From NCBI GenBank assembly GCA_963842955.1, contig CAWJIJ010000011.1, positions 806,001-870,000 of the forward strand: a stretch of 64,000 bases of DNA, in the 5' to 3' direction. The position numbers were made by a program, and so were the translations under genes. Under the pieces are notes generated by a model. The model did no database searches. It was given only the letters and a program-made list of their open reading frames with translations, and was not told the DNA's origin. Positions 43,730-51,995 of this stretch are shown one piece after another. Origin of the DNA: JARFQW01 sp963842955 (GTDB taxonomy: Bacteria; Pseudomonadota; Gammaproteobacteria; Steroidobacterales; XN24). How positions within the stretch are numbered: the first letter of the stretch is position 1; each line of letters starts with the position of its first letter.

Positions 43730-44967
43730 CCCCCTGGTTTGGATATCAGGGGGGTGAACTGCGCGCCGACGGCGTGTCGCTGGCCGAACTGGCCCGCGAG
43801 TTCGGTACCCCCTGCTATGTCTACTCCCGACAGGCCCTCGAAACCCGGTTTACCGCATTCAGGGACGCCTTCCGGCGCGATGCCCTCGTCTGCTACGCGG
43901 TCAAGGCCAACTCCAATCTCGCCGTCCTGCAAACGCTGGCCAGGGCCGGAGCGGGGTTCGACATCGTCTCGCTGGGCGAGCTGAAACGGGTCATGGCGGC
44001 CGGGGGTGATCCCGGAAAAACCGTGTTTGCAGGCGCCTGCAAGCTCGGCCATGAGCTTGAAGAAGCACTCCGGGCGGGCATTCGGTGTGTCAACGTCGAG
44101 TCCGAGGCTGAACTCGAGGCGCTGGGAGACATCGCCACCCGCCTCGGCGTCACCGCGCCGGTGGCGCTGCGGGTCAACCCGGATGTGGCTGCCGGGGCTC
44201 ATCCGCATATCGCCACGGGCCTGAAGGAGCACAAGTTCGGAATCCCCCTGGACCAGGCCCGGGAACTCTATGACCGGATTGCCAGCCACGACGCCCTTCG
44301 GGCCCACGGGGTGGCCTGCCACATCGGATCCCAGATCATGGATCTGTCGCCCATGGCGGAATCCGCCGGCCGGGTTGCCGAACTGGCCCGGGAGCTCCTC
44401 GCCGCAGGCCATGAACTGGTCAGCCTGGACCTCGGGGGTGGTCTGGGCATCGATACGCCGGACGAGGCGGCGCCGTCGCCGGAAGCCCTGGCTCGCACGC
44501 TGGAAGAAGCCACGTCGGGCCTGGATCTCGAGCTGGTGATCGAGCCCGGCCGTGCCATCGCCGGGCCCGCCGGCCTGCTGCTGACCCGGGTGGCCTACAC
44601 GAAGGACGGCGACGACCGGGCCTTTGCCCTCGTGGATGCCGCCATGAACGACCTGCTCCGGCCGGCCCTCTACGGTGCCTGGCACGATATCCTTCCGGTC
44701 ATCCCCGGCGGCGAATCGCAACGGATGGATGTTGTCGGCCCGGTCTGTGAGTCAGCCGACTTTCTGGGCAAGGACCGTCAGCTTGCCGTGGCCGCGGGCA
44801 GCCTGCTGGCGGTCGCGGATGCCGGCGCCTACGGATTTACGATGAGCTCCAACTACAACAGCCGGCCACGCTGCGCCGAGGTCATGATCGACGCGGGCCG
44901 GGCCCGGCTGGTGCGCGCCCGAGAGACCTTCGACGATCTGGTCCGGGGCGAGCGGCTGCTGGCCTGA
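43726..44967 (+). CDS. lysA: Diaminopimelate decarboxylase
   Basis: 413 residues with a GTG start. It is a fold III PLP enzyme: VCYAVKANSNLAVL holds the PLP lysine, GAGFDIVSLGEL follows, and HIGSQIMDLSPM carries the conserved His. LDLGGGLGI is the phosphate-binding glycine loop and PVCESADFLGKDR the cysteine loop contributed to the partner subunit. It makes lysine from meso-DAP. dapF, often next in related genomes, is replaced here by polA. Confidence 0.95.
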   Translation: MTPWFGYQGGELRADGVSLAELAREFGTPCYVYSRQALETRFTAFRDAFRRDALVCYAVKANSNLAVLQTLARAGAGFDIVSLGELKRVMAAGGDPGKTVFAGACKLGHELEEALRAGIRCVNVESEAELEALGDIATRLGVTAPVALRVNPDVAAGAHPHIATGLKEHKFGIPLDQARELYDRIASHDALRAHGVACHIGSQIMDLSPMAESAGRVAELARELLAAGHELVSLDLGGGLGIDTPDEAAPSPEALARTLEEATSGLDLELVIEPGRAIAGPAGLLLTRVAYTKDGDDRAFALVDAAMNDLLRPALYGAWHDILPVIPGGESQRMDVVGPVCESADFLGKDRQLAVAAGSLLAVADAGAYGFTMSSNYNSRPRCAEVMIDAGRARLVRARETFDDLVRGERLLA

Positions 44968-45011
44968 ATCGGCACCGGCATCCATCGGTCGCGAGGAACC
45001 GTCCAGACCCC

Positions 45012-47727
45012 ATGAGCAAGAACCATCACGATAGCAAGCCGCTCGTTCTGATCGACGGGTCTTCCTACCTGTACCGGGCCTTCCACGCGCTGCCCCCGCT
45101 GACCAACAGCGCCGGTGCGCCGACGGGCGCCCTGCTGGGCGTGCTGAACATGCTCTACAAGCTGCTGGACGACGAGACGCCGGAGCAGATTGCCGTGGTC
45201 TTCGATGCCAGCGGCAAGACCTTCCGGGACGAACTCTACGAGGAGTACAAAGCCAACCGGCCGCCCATGCCCGACGAGCTCCGGGCGCAAGTCGATCCCC
45301 TGCTGGAGGCCATCGACGCGATGGGCCTGCCGCTGTTGCGCATTACCGGCGTCGAGGCCGACGACGTCATCGGCACCCTGGTTCGGGAACAGCTGGAAGC
45401 CGGCGGGACGGTGCTCGTGTCTACCGGAGACAAGGACATGGCCCAGCTCGTGACCGACGGCGTCCGGCTGGTCAACACCATGACCGATACGACCCTGGAC
45501 CGCGCTGCCGTGGCGGCCAAGTTCGGCGTCGAACCGGAGCAGATCATCGACTGGCTGGCCTTGGTGGGCGACAGCTCCGACAACATCCCCGGGGTCCCCA
45601 AGGTGGGCCCCAAGACCGCCGCCAAGTGGCTGGGCCAGTATGGTGATATCGACACGCTGATAGAGAAGGCCGAAGAAATCGGCGGAAAAGTGGGCGAGAG
45701 TCTGCGCAGCAACCTGGATCAGCTCGCCCTGTCCCGGAAGCTGGCGACCATCCGCAAAGACGTGGACCATGGGCTGAGCGCCGAGGCCCTGCGGCGTCGC
45801 GACCCCGATCACGAGCGGCTCGCCGGCATCTTTCGGGAATTCGAACTCGGATCGTTGCTCAAGCGGCTTCCGGAGGAAACGGATGATCCGGCCGGGATCC
45901 CGGAAACGGCTGCGCAGGAGGGCGTCTACGAGACGATCCTGGACGAGGCCGCGTTCGAGTCCTGGCTGGCGGAACTGGAAACCGCCGAGGCCTTTGCCTT
46001 CGACACCGAGACCACCAGCCTGGACTACATGCAGGCGCAGATCGTGGGCGTGTCCTTTGCGGTGGAACCCGGCCGCGCGGCCTATGTGCCGGTCGCGCAT
46101 TGCTACCCCGGTGCACCGGAGCAGCTGAGCAGGGATTCCGTCCTGGCCCGCCTGAAGCCCCTGCTGGAAGATCCGGGTCGGTCCAAGATCGGCCACCACC
46201 TGAAGTACGACGCCCATGTGCTCGCGAATCACGGCATCGCGCTTCGCGGCATCGATTTTGACACCATGCTCGAGTCCTATGTGCTGAACAGCACCGCGAC
46301 CCGTCACGACATGGATTCCGTGGCAAGGAAATACCTGGGGGTCGAAACGATCCACTACGAGGATGTGGCGGGCAAAGGGGCCAAGCAGATCGGTTTCGAC
46401 GAGGTCGCGCTGGAAGACGCCGGGCCCTACGCCGCCGAGGACGCCGATGTCACCTTGCGGCTGCACGCCGAGCTGTGGCCGCAGCTCGGCGCGGCGGGCG
46501 GGCTGGCGCAGGTGTACGAGGACATCGAGCGCCCGCTGGTTCCGGTGCTGGTGGCGATGGAGGCGACCGGCGTGCTGCTCGACCCGGACATGCTGGCCAC
46601 CCAGAGCCGGGAGCTCGGGGACACAATGGCCGAACTCGAACAGCGGGCCCACGAGGCTGCCGGCGGCGTCTTCAACATCGGCTCGCCGAAGCAGCTACAG
46701 GAAGTGCTTTTCGAGCGCCTCGGACTGCCGGTACTGGGCAAGACCCCCAAGGGGCAACCGTCCACAGCCGAGAACGTCCTGCAGGAACTGGCGGAAACCT
46801 ACGAGCTGCCCCGCCTGGTGCTGGATTACCGGGGCCTGGCCAAGCTCAAGTCCACCTATACGGACAAGCTTCCGACCCAGATCGACTCCGACACCGGACG
46901 GGTCCACACCTCCTATCACCAGGCGGTGGCGGCGACCGGGCGCCTGTCGTCCACGGACCCCAATCTCCAGAACATTCCCATCCGCACCGCCGAGGGGCGC
47001 CGCATCCGCCAGGCCTTTGTCGCCCCGGCCGGCTGGCAGCTCATGGCGGCGGACTACTCGCAGATCGAACTCAGGATCATGGCGCATTTGTCCGGCGACG
47101 AGGGGCTGATCGCGGCCTTCCGGGATGACCAGGACATTCACCGGGCCACGGCCGCCGAGGTATTCGACACCGCGCCCGATGCAGTGACCCAGGACCAGCG
47201 CCGCTCGGCGAAAGCCATCAACTTCGGACTGATCTACGGGATGTCCGCCTTCGGGCTGGCCCGCCAGCTCGGCATTGCCCGGGGCGAGGCGCAGGATTAC
47301 GTGGATCTTTATTTCGCTCGGTACCCGGGGGTCAAGGCGTACATGGAGCAGACCCGGGCGCGGGCCCGGGAGGACGGCTACGTGGAAACGGTGTTCGGCC
47401 GCCGCCTCTATCTGCCCGAGATCAGCTCACGCAACGTCCAGCGGCGCCAGTACGCCGAGCGCAGCGCCATCAATGCCCCCATGCAGGGCACCGCCGCGGA
47501 CATCATCAAGCGGGCCATGATCAAAGTTTATGCGTGGCTCGCTGACGAGTCCCTCTGAGGCCCGCCTGATCATGCAGGTCCACGACGAACTCGTCCTGGA
47601 GGTTCCAGAGGCGGAAACCGGGAAAGTACGGGAAGGGCTCGTCCGGCTGATGGAAAACGCAGCCGAACTGGCGGTTCCGCTGCGCGTGGACCTGGGCGCC
47701 GGAACCAACTGGGACGAAGCTCACTAG
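45012..47727 (+). CDS. polA: DNA polymerase I, apparent +1 frameshift near 47540
   Basis: About 904 residues when joined (E. coli 928). The 5' nuclease domain starts LVLIDGSSYLYRAFHALPPL. The 3'-5' exonuclease keeps FDTETTSLDYMQ with the catalytic Asp/Glu. The polymerase has motif A DYSQIELRIMAHLSGD and motif B RRSAKAINFGLIYGMSAFG. Motif C (IMQVHDELVLEV) with the last catalytic Asp lies in the next frame, beyond a TGA at 47556. One surplus base in the stretch 47530-47550 accounts for it; dropping the T of GAGTCCC restores A-D-E-P-S-E-A-R. Read literally, the product would be an inactive polymerase. Confidence 0.92.
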
Positions 47728-48045
47728 CCGTGTAAGCGGACAAGACGAATGAAACAGCGCGGTGAAATCGCGCCGTCGCCACGCTGATCGGGTCAGTTAT
47801 CGGGACAGGTTCGTGAAGGTCATCGGCAATCGCATCGCCCGCCCTCTCCCCACGCTCTCGATCAACGTTCCCGGCTACCACGACAGGAGCGATCCGCAGC
47901 AACACCGGGTCATTGCGGTTGTGGAGGCCATGCATGGCCCGCGTGGGGCGGGGCTAATTAATCGCCGTAGGGAGCCAGAGGTCGGCCCGATCGATCGGCG
48001 CTTCTCCGGAGGTGGAGACGGTTCCCCGGCAATGGGTGCGAAAGC
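47728..48045 (+). other. 318-bp gap between polA and rfbG without recognisable gene
   Basis: Short reading frames exist on both strands, but none has a ribosome binding site, a family signature or bias like its neighbours. No convincing terminator was seen after polA. It may hold decayed sequence brought in with rfbG. Confidence 0.5.
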
Positions 48046-49173
48046 GTGCCGGGATCCGTATCCTTGGGGCTTCTTCAGGAGGTTCCAGACATCTTCGGAC
48101 AGATCTACAAGGGCCGGCGCGTGCTGGTCACCGGACATACCGGCTTCAAGGGCTCCTGGTTGACCCTTTGGCTGGAAGGTCTGGGGGCGACAGTCACGGG
48201 CTACGCCCTGGCACCCTCCACCGAGCCATCGCACTTCGAGCGCCTCAGCTTCGAGGCGAACTCGGTCCTGGGGAACTTGCAGGATCGAGAGGCCCTGGGG
48301 CGAGCCATGCGCAAAGCCCAACCGGAGGTCGTCTTCCATCTGGCCGCGCAACCGATCGTCCTCGACTCCTACACCGATCCTCTGGAGACCCTGTCCACCA
48401 ACGTCATGGGCACGGCGAATCTGCTCGATCTCTGCCGCTCGGTAGAGAGCGTAAGAGCCGTCGTGATCGTTACGACCGACAAATGCTACGAGAATCGAGA
48501 GTGGGCCTGGGGCTATCGGGAGAACGAGGCCCTGGGGGGACACGATCCCTACAGCGCCTCCAAGGCCTGCGCCGAGATCGTCACCTCCAGCTTTCGACGT
48601 TCCTTCTTCGAGAAGGATGGCGAGGCGGCCGCGTTGGTGGCTTCGGCCCGCGCCGGAAACGTCGTCGGCGGCGGCGACTGGAGCCCCCATCGCCTGGTCC
48701 CGGATGTGATGCGCGCCAGCGGCGCTGGGGAAGCAGTGCGCATTCGCAATCCCTACAGCTCGCGGCCCTGGCAGCACGTGCTCGAATCCCTCTCGGGGTA
48801 CCTCACGCTCGGCGCCGGGCTCCTGGAGGGCCGCAAGGAACTGGCGGATGCCTGGAACTTCGGTCCGGACCTCTCCGGCAATCTGACGACCGGCGAGCTC
48901 TGCACACTGATGCAGAAGAGTTGGCCCGCCGTCAACTGCGAGTTCGCCCCGGTGGAAGGGGCTCCGCACGAGGCGGGCCTCCTGATGCTGGACAGCACGA
49001 AGGCGCGTCGCAGTCTACGCTGGCGAACGGTCTGGGACGTCGAGACGACTATCCAGCGGACCGTTGAGTGGTACCGAGCCTTCTACGAGCGCGACGCGCT
49101 CCTGACCCAGGAACAGATCGAGGCCTACGGCGAAGAGGCACGGGCTCTGGGGCTTCCGTGGGCGGCCGCCTGA
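48046..49173 (+). CDS. rfbG: CDP-glucose 4,6-dehydratase
   Basis: 375 residues, with a GTG start chosen for its position; the conserved region begins about 18 residues later. Extended SDR features: VLVTGHTGFKGSWLTLWL (NAD-binding GxxGxxG), HLAAQPIVLDSYTDP, the catalytic YSASK in DPYSASKACAE, and RAGNVVGGGDW. It makes CDP-4-keto-6-deoxyglucose for dideoxyhexoses of O-antigen. It stands alone here, with no other sugar gene, between polA and engB, which are nearly adjacent in many gammaproteobacteria. That suggests an inserted or stranded gene. Confidence 0.92.
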   Translation: MPGSVSLGLLQEVPDIFGQIYKGRRVLVTGHTGFKGSWLTLWLEGLGATVTGYALAPSTEPSHFERLSFEANSVLGNLQDREALGRAMRKAQPEVVFHLAAQPIVLDSYTDPLETLSTNVMGTANLLDLCRSVESVRAVVIVTTDKCYENREWAWGYRENEALGGHDPYSASKACAEIVTSSFRRSFFEKDGEAAALVASARAGNVVGGGDWSPHRLVPDVMRASGAGEAVRIRNPYSSRPWQHVLESLSGYLTLGAGLLEGRKELADAWNFGPDLSGNLTTGELCTLMQKSWPAVNCEFAPVEGAPHEAGLLMLDSTKARRSLRWRTVWDVETTIQRTVEWYRAFYERDALLTQEQIEAYGEEARALGLPWAAA

Positions 49174-49408
49174 GTCGAGCCCCTGCCGCTCTCAGACAAT
49201 GCCGGGATTGGTTCGGAGCTGCGTCGAGGGTCCCTGATTGAGCTACTGGCCGCTCCAGGGGGACCCGTATAGCCCATTCCCCTTCAGCCCGGCCCAAGAA
49301 ACCGAGATGACATGTCGGGCTGATGGGCCGGGACCCTCTGATAGCCAGCCAGGACGGGGCCGCAACCGTCCGCCAGCCGGGCCCGGCGGAAATTTTCCCC
49401 GCGGCCGG

Positions 49409-49434
49409 GAACTCCCTCACTAAGACTGAGTCTA
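49409..49434 (+). promoter_or_regulatory. Sigma-E/AlgU-type promoter
   Basis: GAACTC, 16 bases, TCTA. This is close to the extracytoplasmic-stress sigma consensus GAACTT-N16-17-TCtgA. It lies just upstream of a structured, terminator-ended RNA segment and would start transcription near 49440. An isolated match could be chance, but the joint arrangement supports it. Confidence 0.6.
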
Positions 49435-49439
49435 TTTCT

Positions 49440-49563
49440 CGTGAGCGTCACTAAGTCGCTCGCCCGCTGTCCTCCCTGAGCGGGCCAGCAGCCCGGTTTC
49501 CCCAACCGGGTGAAGTCCTTAGCCCCGGGGCGTCCCCTGATTCGGCCGCCGGGGCTTTTTTTT
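49440..49563 (+). ncRNA. Putative trans-acting small RNA at the Spot 42/ErsA locus
   Basis: About 124 nt between a sigma-E-like promoter and a strong intrinsic terminator, next to engB. The RNA would hold three hairpins. GCCCGC/GCGGGC (49462-49485) has a 12-nt loop containing UCCUCCC, complementary to Shine-Dalgarno sequences. CCCGGTT/AACCGGG (49492-49510) has a C-rich loop. The third is the terminator. E. coli Spot 42 and Pseudomonas ErsA are sRNAs from the polA-engB interval, and ErsA is driven by AlgU. The synteny, promoter type, length and exposed pyrimidine seed agree; sequence homology was not tested. Confidence 0.6.
49521..49563 (+). terminator. Rho-independent terminator
   Basis: Stem AGCCCCGG / CCGGGGCT (49521-49528 and 49549-49556) with a 20-base loop region that can fold further, followed by an eight-T run (49556-49563). 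It ends the putative sRNA and shields the convergent engB gene. Confidence 0.9.
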
Positions 49564-49612
49564 GCCCGTCTTCCAACAACTTGCGAAGGCGGCACCGGAG
49601 CGCGCAGAAGGC

Positions 49613-50233
49613 TCAGGATACCGGCTCGGCCGGCGACGGGTCCCCGCCCGGCGGGTCGAGGAATGCCTCGAGTGCTTCCCTCGCGGTATCGGCACCCGTT
49701 TTCTTGAGCGCAGAGAACAGCTGCACGCCGGCGGCCGGGCCGAGTTCACGGCGCACGTCGGCCAGGGCCTTGAGGCCTTGCCCTTTCGGCAGCTTGTCGG
49801 CCTTGGTCAGCAACGCGTGAACCGGACAGCCGCTCGAATCCGCCCAGGCGAGCATCTGCCGGTCGAAGGGAGTCAGCGGCCGGCGGACATCCATGATCAG
49901 GAACAGCCCCGCCAGCGACCCCCGGTCAACGAAATAGGCGTCCATGAGGGCGCCCCACTGGCGCCGGATACGGTCGGGAACGTTGGCGTACCCGTATCCC
50001 GGAAGATCCACAAGGCGCTGGCCCGGAGAAAGTTCGAAGAAATTGACGAGCTGGGTCCGCCCGGGTGTCCGGCTGGTCCGCGCAAGCGCCTTTCTCTCCA
50101 CGATCGTGTTGATGGCGCTGGATTTTCCCGCATTCGAACGTCCGGCGAATGCCACCTCCCGACCCTCATCCGGGAGAAACTGCGCCGGCTGGGCGGCGCT
50201 GGTCAGGAAACGGACTCCGGGGTAGACGGACAT
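49613..50233 (-). CDS. engB: Ribosome biogenesis GTP-binding protein EngB/YsxC/YihA
   Basis: 206 residues. G motifs: FAGRSNAGKSSAINTI (G1), the G2 threonine in SRTPGRTQLVNFF, VDLPGYGYA (G3), LTKADKLPKG (G4) and a SALKKTG (G5) end. It is an essential GTPase in 50S assembly in many bacteria. It faces away from the cytochrome c4-dsbA pair, matching the polA-engB-cc4-dsbA neighbourhood of pseudomonads and relatives. Confidence 0.95.
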   Translation of the reverse strand: MSVYPGVRFLTSAAQPAQFLPDEGREVAFAGRSNAGKSSAINTIVERKALARTSRTPGRTQLVNFFELSPGQRLVDLPGYGYANVPDRIRRQWGALMDAYFVDRGSLAGLFLIMDVRRPLTPFDRQMLAWADSSGCPVHALLTKADKLPKGQGLKALADVRRELGPAAGVQLFSALKKTGADTAREALEAFLDPPGGDPSPAEPVS

Positions 50234-50344
50234 GGAGTAGACGGGGTTCCGGAGGGGTGTAGTAAAATGCCGAACTGACCTGCCGGCGCGAGTCTAGCAC
50301 GCGGGCCGGATAACCGGATTCCAAGACATCGGAGACAATCCCAG

Positions 50345-50969
50345 ATGAGGCAACTCCTCGCGCTGGTCGCGACCCTTGCAGCCGCTCTCGGCACCAACCT
50401 GGTCGCCAGGACCGCGGACGCCCAGGACATCGGCTCCGCCGAAGCCGGGCGCACCAAAGCCGGCGTTTGCGCCGCCTGCCACGGGCCTGACGGCAACAGC
50501 GTCAACCCCGAATGGCCTTCGCTGGCGGGCCAGCACGCGAGCTATATCGTGTCGCAGTTGATCGCTTACCGGGAGGGCCGGCGGCAAAACGCGCTGATGT
50601 CACCCCAGGCCATGGTGCTTTCCGATGAAGATATGCACGACCTGGCCGCCTGGTTCTCGTCGCAGCAGCTGACCCCCAGGGAAGCAGACCCCGAACTCCT
50701 GAACTCGGGGCCGGCAGATTTACATCGGCGGCGATCCCGACCGGGGCATTGCGGCGTGCATTGCCTGTCATGGCCCCCAGGGACGCGGGAACCCGCTGGC
50801 GGGATATCCGGCGATCGGGGGGCAGCACGCGACCTACGCGGCAGGCCAGCTCAGGCTTTATGCCAGTGGAGAGCGCGAGGGCGCAAACGTGATGATGCGA
50901 AACATCGCGGCCAATATGACTGAAGACGACATCAAGGCAGTCACGTCCTTCATCCAGGGGCTGCGCTGA
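50345..50969 (+). CDS. Cytochrome c4 (diheme), apparent +1 frameshift near 50708
   Basis: About 207 residues when joined. A signal peptide (about 1-27) is followed by the first heme site CAACH at 42-46 and SLAGQHASYIVSQLIAYREG. The second half, with CIACHGPQGRGNPLAGYPAI, GGQHATYAAGQL and the C-terminal MTEDDIKAV, is in the next frame. A surplus G in the GGGG run at 50707-50710 explains the break. It is a periplasmic electron carrier, probably to terminal oxidases. The stop is at 50967-50969, then dsbA. Confidence 0.9.
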
Positions 50970-51053
50970 TACGCGGATTTCCGGCCGTTACGGCCACAGC
51001 ACTCGATTCGGCCGAGACGGCCGGTATTCCGTTTGGATTTAAGGAGACAATCG

Positions 51054-51812
51054 ATGAGGCAACTCACGGCAATCGGTGCCGCCCTCTTGCTGGTTTTCGC
51101 CGTGGCCTGCAGCGCGGACGAAAGTGCAGCCCCTGATCCGACAGCGGCCGACGAAGCCGCAAGTCAGGCACCCATCGTGGTGGCGCAGGCGCAGGATTCC
51201 CAGGCCGGCGAGACCGCCAGCGCCGAGGGCGACTTCGATCCCAACCGCTTCCAGGCCGGCAAGCACTACACGATCCTCACGCCCGCCCAGCCGACGAGCG
51301 TGGGTTCGGACGAGGTCGAGGTGGTGGAGGTTTTCTGGTACGGGTGCCCGCACTGCTACACCCTGGAGCCGTTCGCCGAGCGCTGGGTCAAATCGAGCAA
51401 GCCCGCCGGCACCGAGTTTGTGCGCATGCCCGCGGCGCTGAATCCGAACTGGCAGACCCACGCGCGCATGTTCTACACCGCCGAAGCCCTCGGCGTTCTC
51501 GAGGAGGTGCACGGTGACATCTTCCGGGAAGTCCATGTGAACCGGAATCCTCTCAACACCGAGGCGCTCATGGTCGCGTTCTTCAACGACCACGGCGTTT
51601 CCCGGGAGGATTTCCTGGAGGCCTGGAACTCCTTTGCCGTGGAAACCAACCTCAAGCGCTCTGACAGCGTCGTTCGCCGCTATCGGATCACCGGCGTACC
51701 GGCCGTCGTGGTCAACGGCAAGTACGTCACTGGCGCGGACAAGGCCGGCGGCAATGAAGCGGTCTTCGAGGTCGTGAATTTCCTGGTCGAGAAAGAGAAG
51801 CGGCGCCTCTAG
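51054..51812 (+). CDS. dsbA: Thiol:disulfide interchange protein DsbA-type
   Basis: 252 residues from the ATG preceded by AAGGAGA. The N-terminal signal ends FAVAC, so Cys19 may be lipidated (imperfect lipobox). An Ala/Gln-rich linker leads to the thioredoxin-fold domain with the active site GCPHC (CPHC at 98-101), as in E. coli DsbA, and the cis-Pro loop ITGVPAVVVNGKY. It oxidises cysteines in exported proteins. The linker of about 40 residues fits a membrane-tethered form. Confidence 0.92.
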   Translation: MRQLTAIGAALLLVFAVACSADESAAPDPTAADEAASQAPIVVAQAQDSQAGETASAEGDFDPNRFQAGKHYTILTPAQPTSVGSDEVEVVEVFWYGCPHCYTLEPFAERWVKSSKPAGTEFVRMPAALNPNWQTHARMFYTAEALGVLEEVHGDIFREVHVNRNPLNTEALMVAFFNDHGVSREDFLEAWNSFAVETNLKRSDSVVRRYRITGVPAVVVNGKYVTGADKAGGNEAVFEVVNFLVEKEKRRL

Positions 51813-51868
51813 GCGAGGACTTGGCATTGGCCGATGGTCGGGCCACAGGCTCCGCCAGGGCCGCGAAA

Positions 51869-51896
51869 GGGTCGCCCCGGAGGCGGCCCTTTTTTT
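51869..51896 (+). terminator. Rho-independent terminator after dsbA
   Basis: GGGTCGCC / GGCGGCCC stem (one G-U pair) with a short loop, then seven T residues (51890-51896). It lies 57 bases after the dsbA stop. Confidence 0.88.
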
Positions 51897-51995
51897 GATA
51901 ACGCCTGACCGTCGATTGGCGTGAATGGAACTATCGATTGGAGAGCGCAGCCTGACTCTCTATTCTTGGCCCATTGCTCGAGGAGAACCGCAGGG

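Noticed and set aside
44853..46652. 599-codon minus-strand frame over lysA/polA
   Set aside because: Antisense of polA; rich in His/Gln/Gly as expected for complements of GC-rich codons; no start context.
47875..48969. 364-codon minus-strand frame opposite rfbG
   Set aside because: Antisense to a full-length, motif-complete dehydratase.
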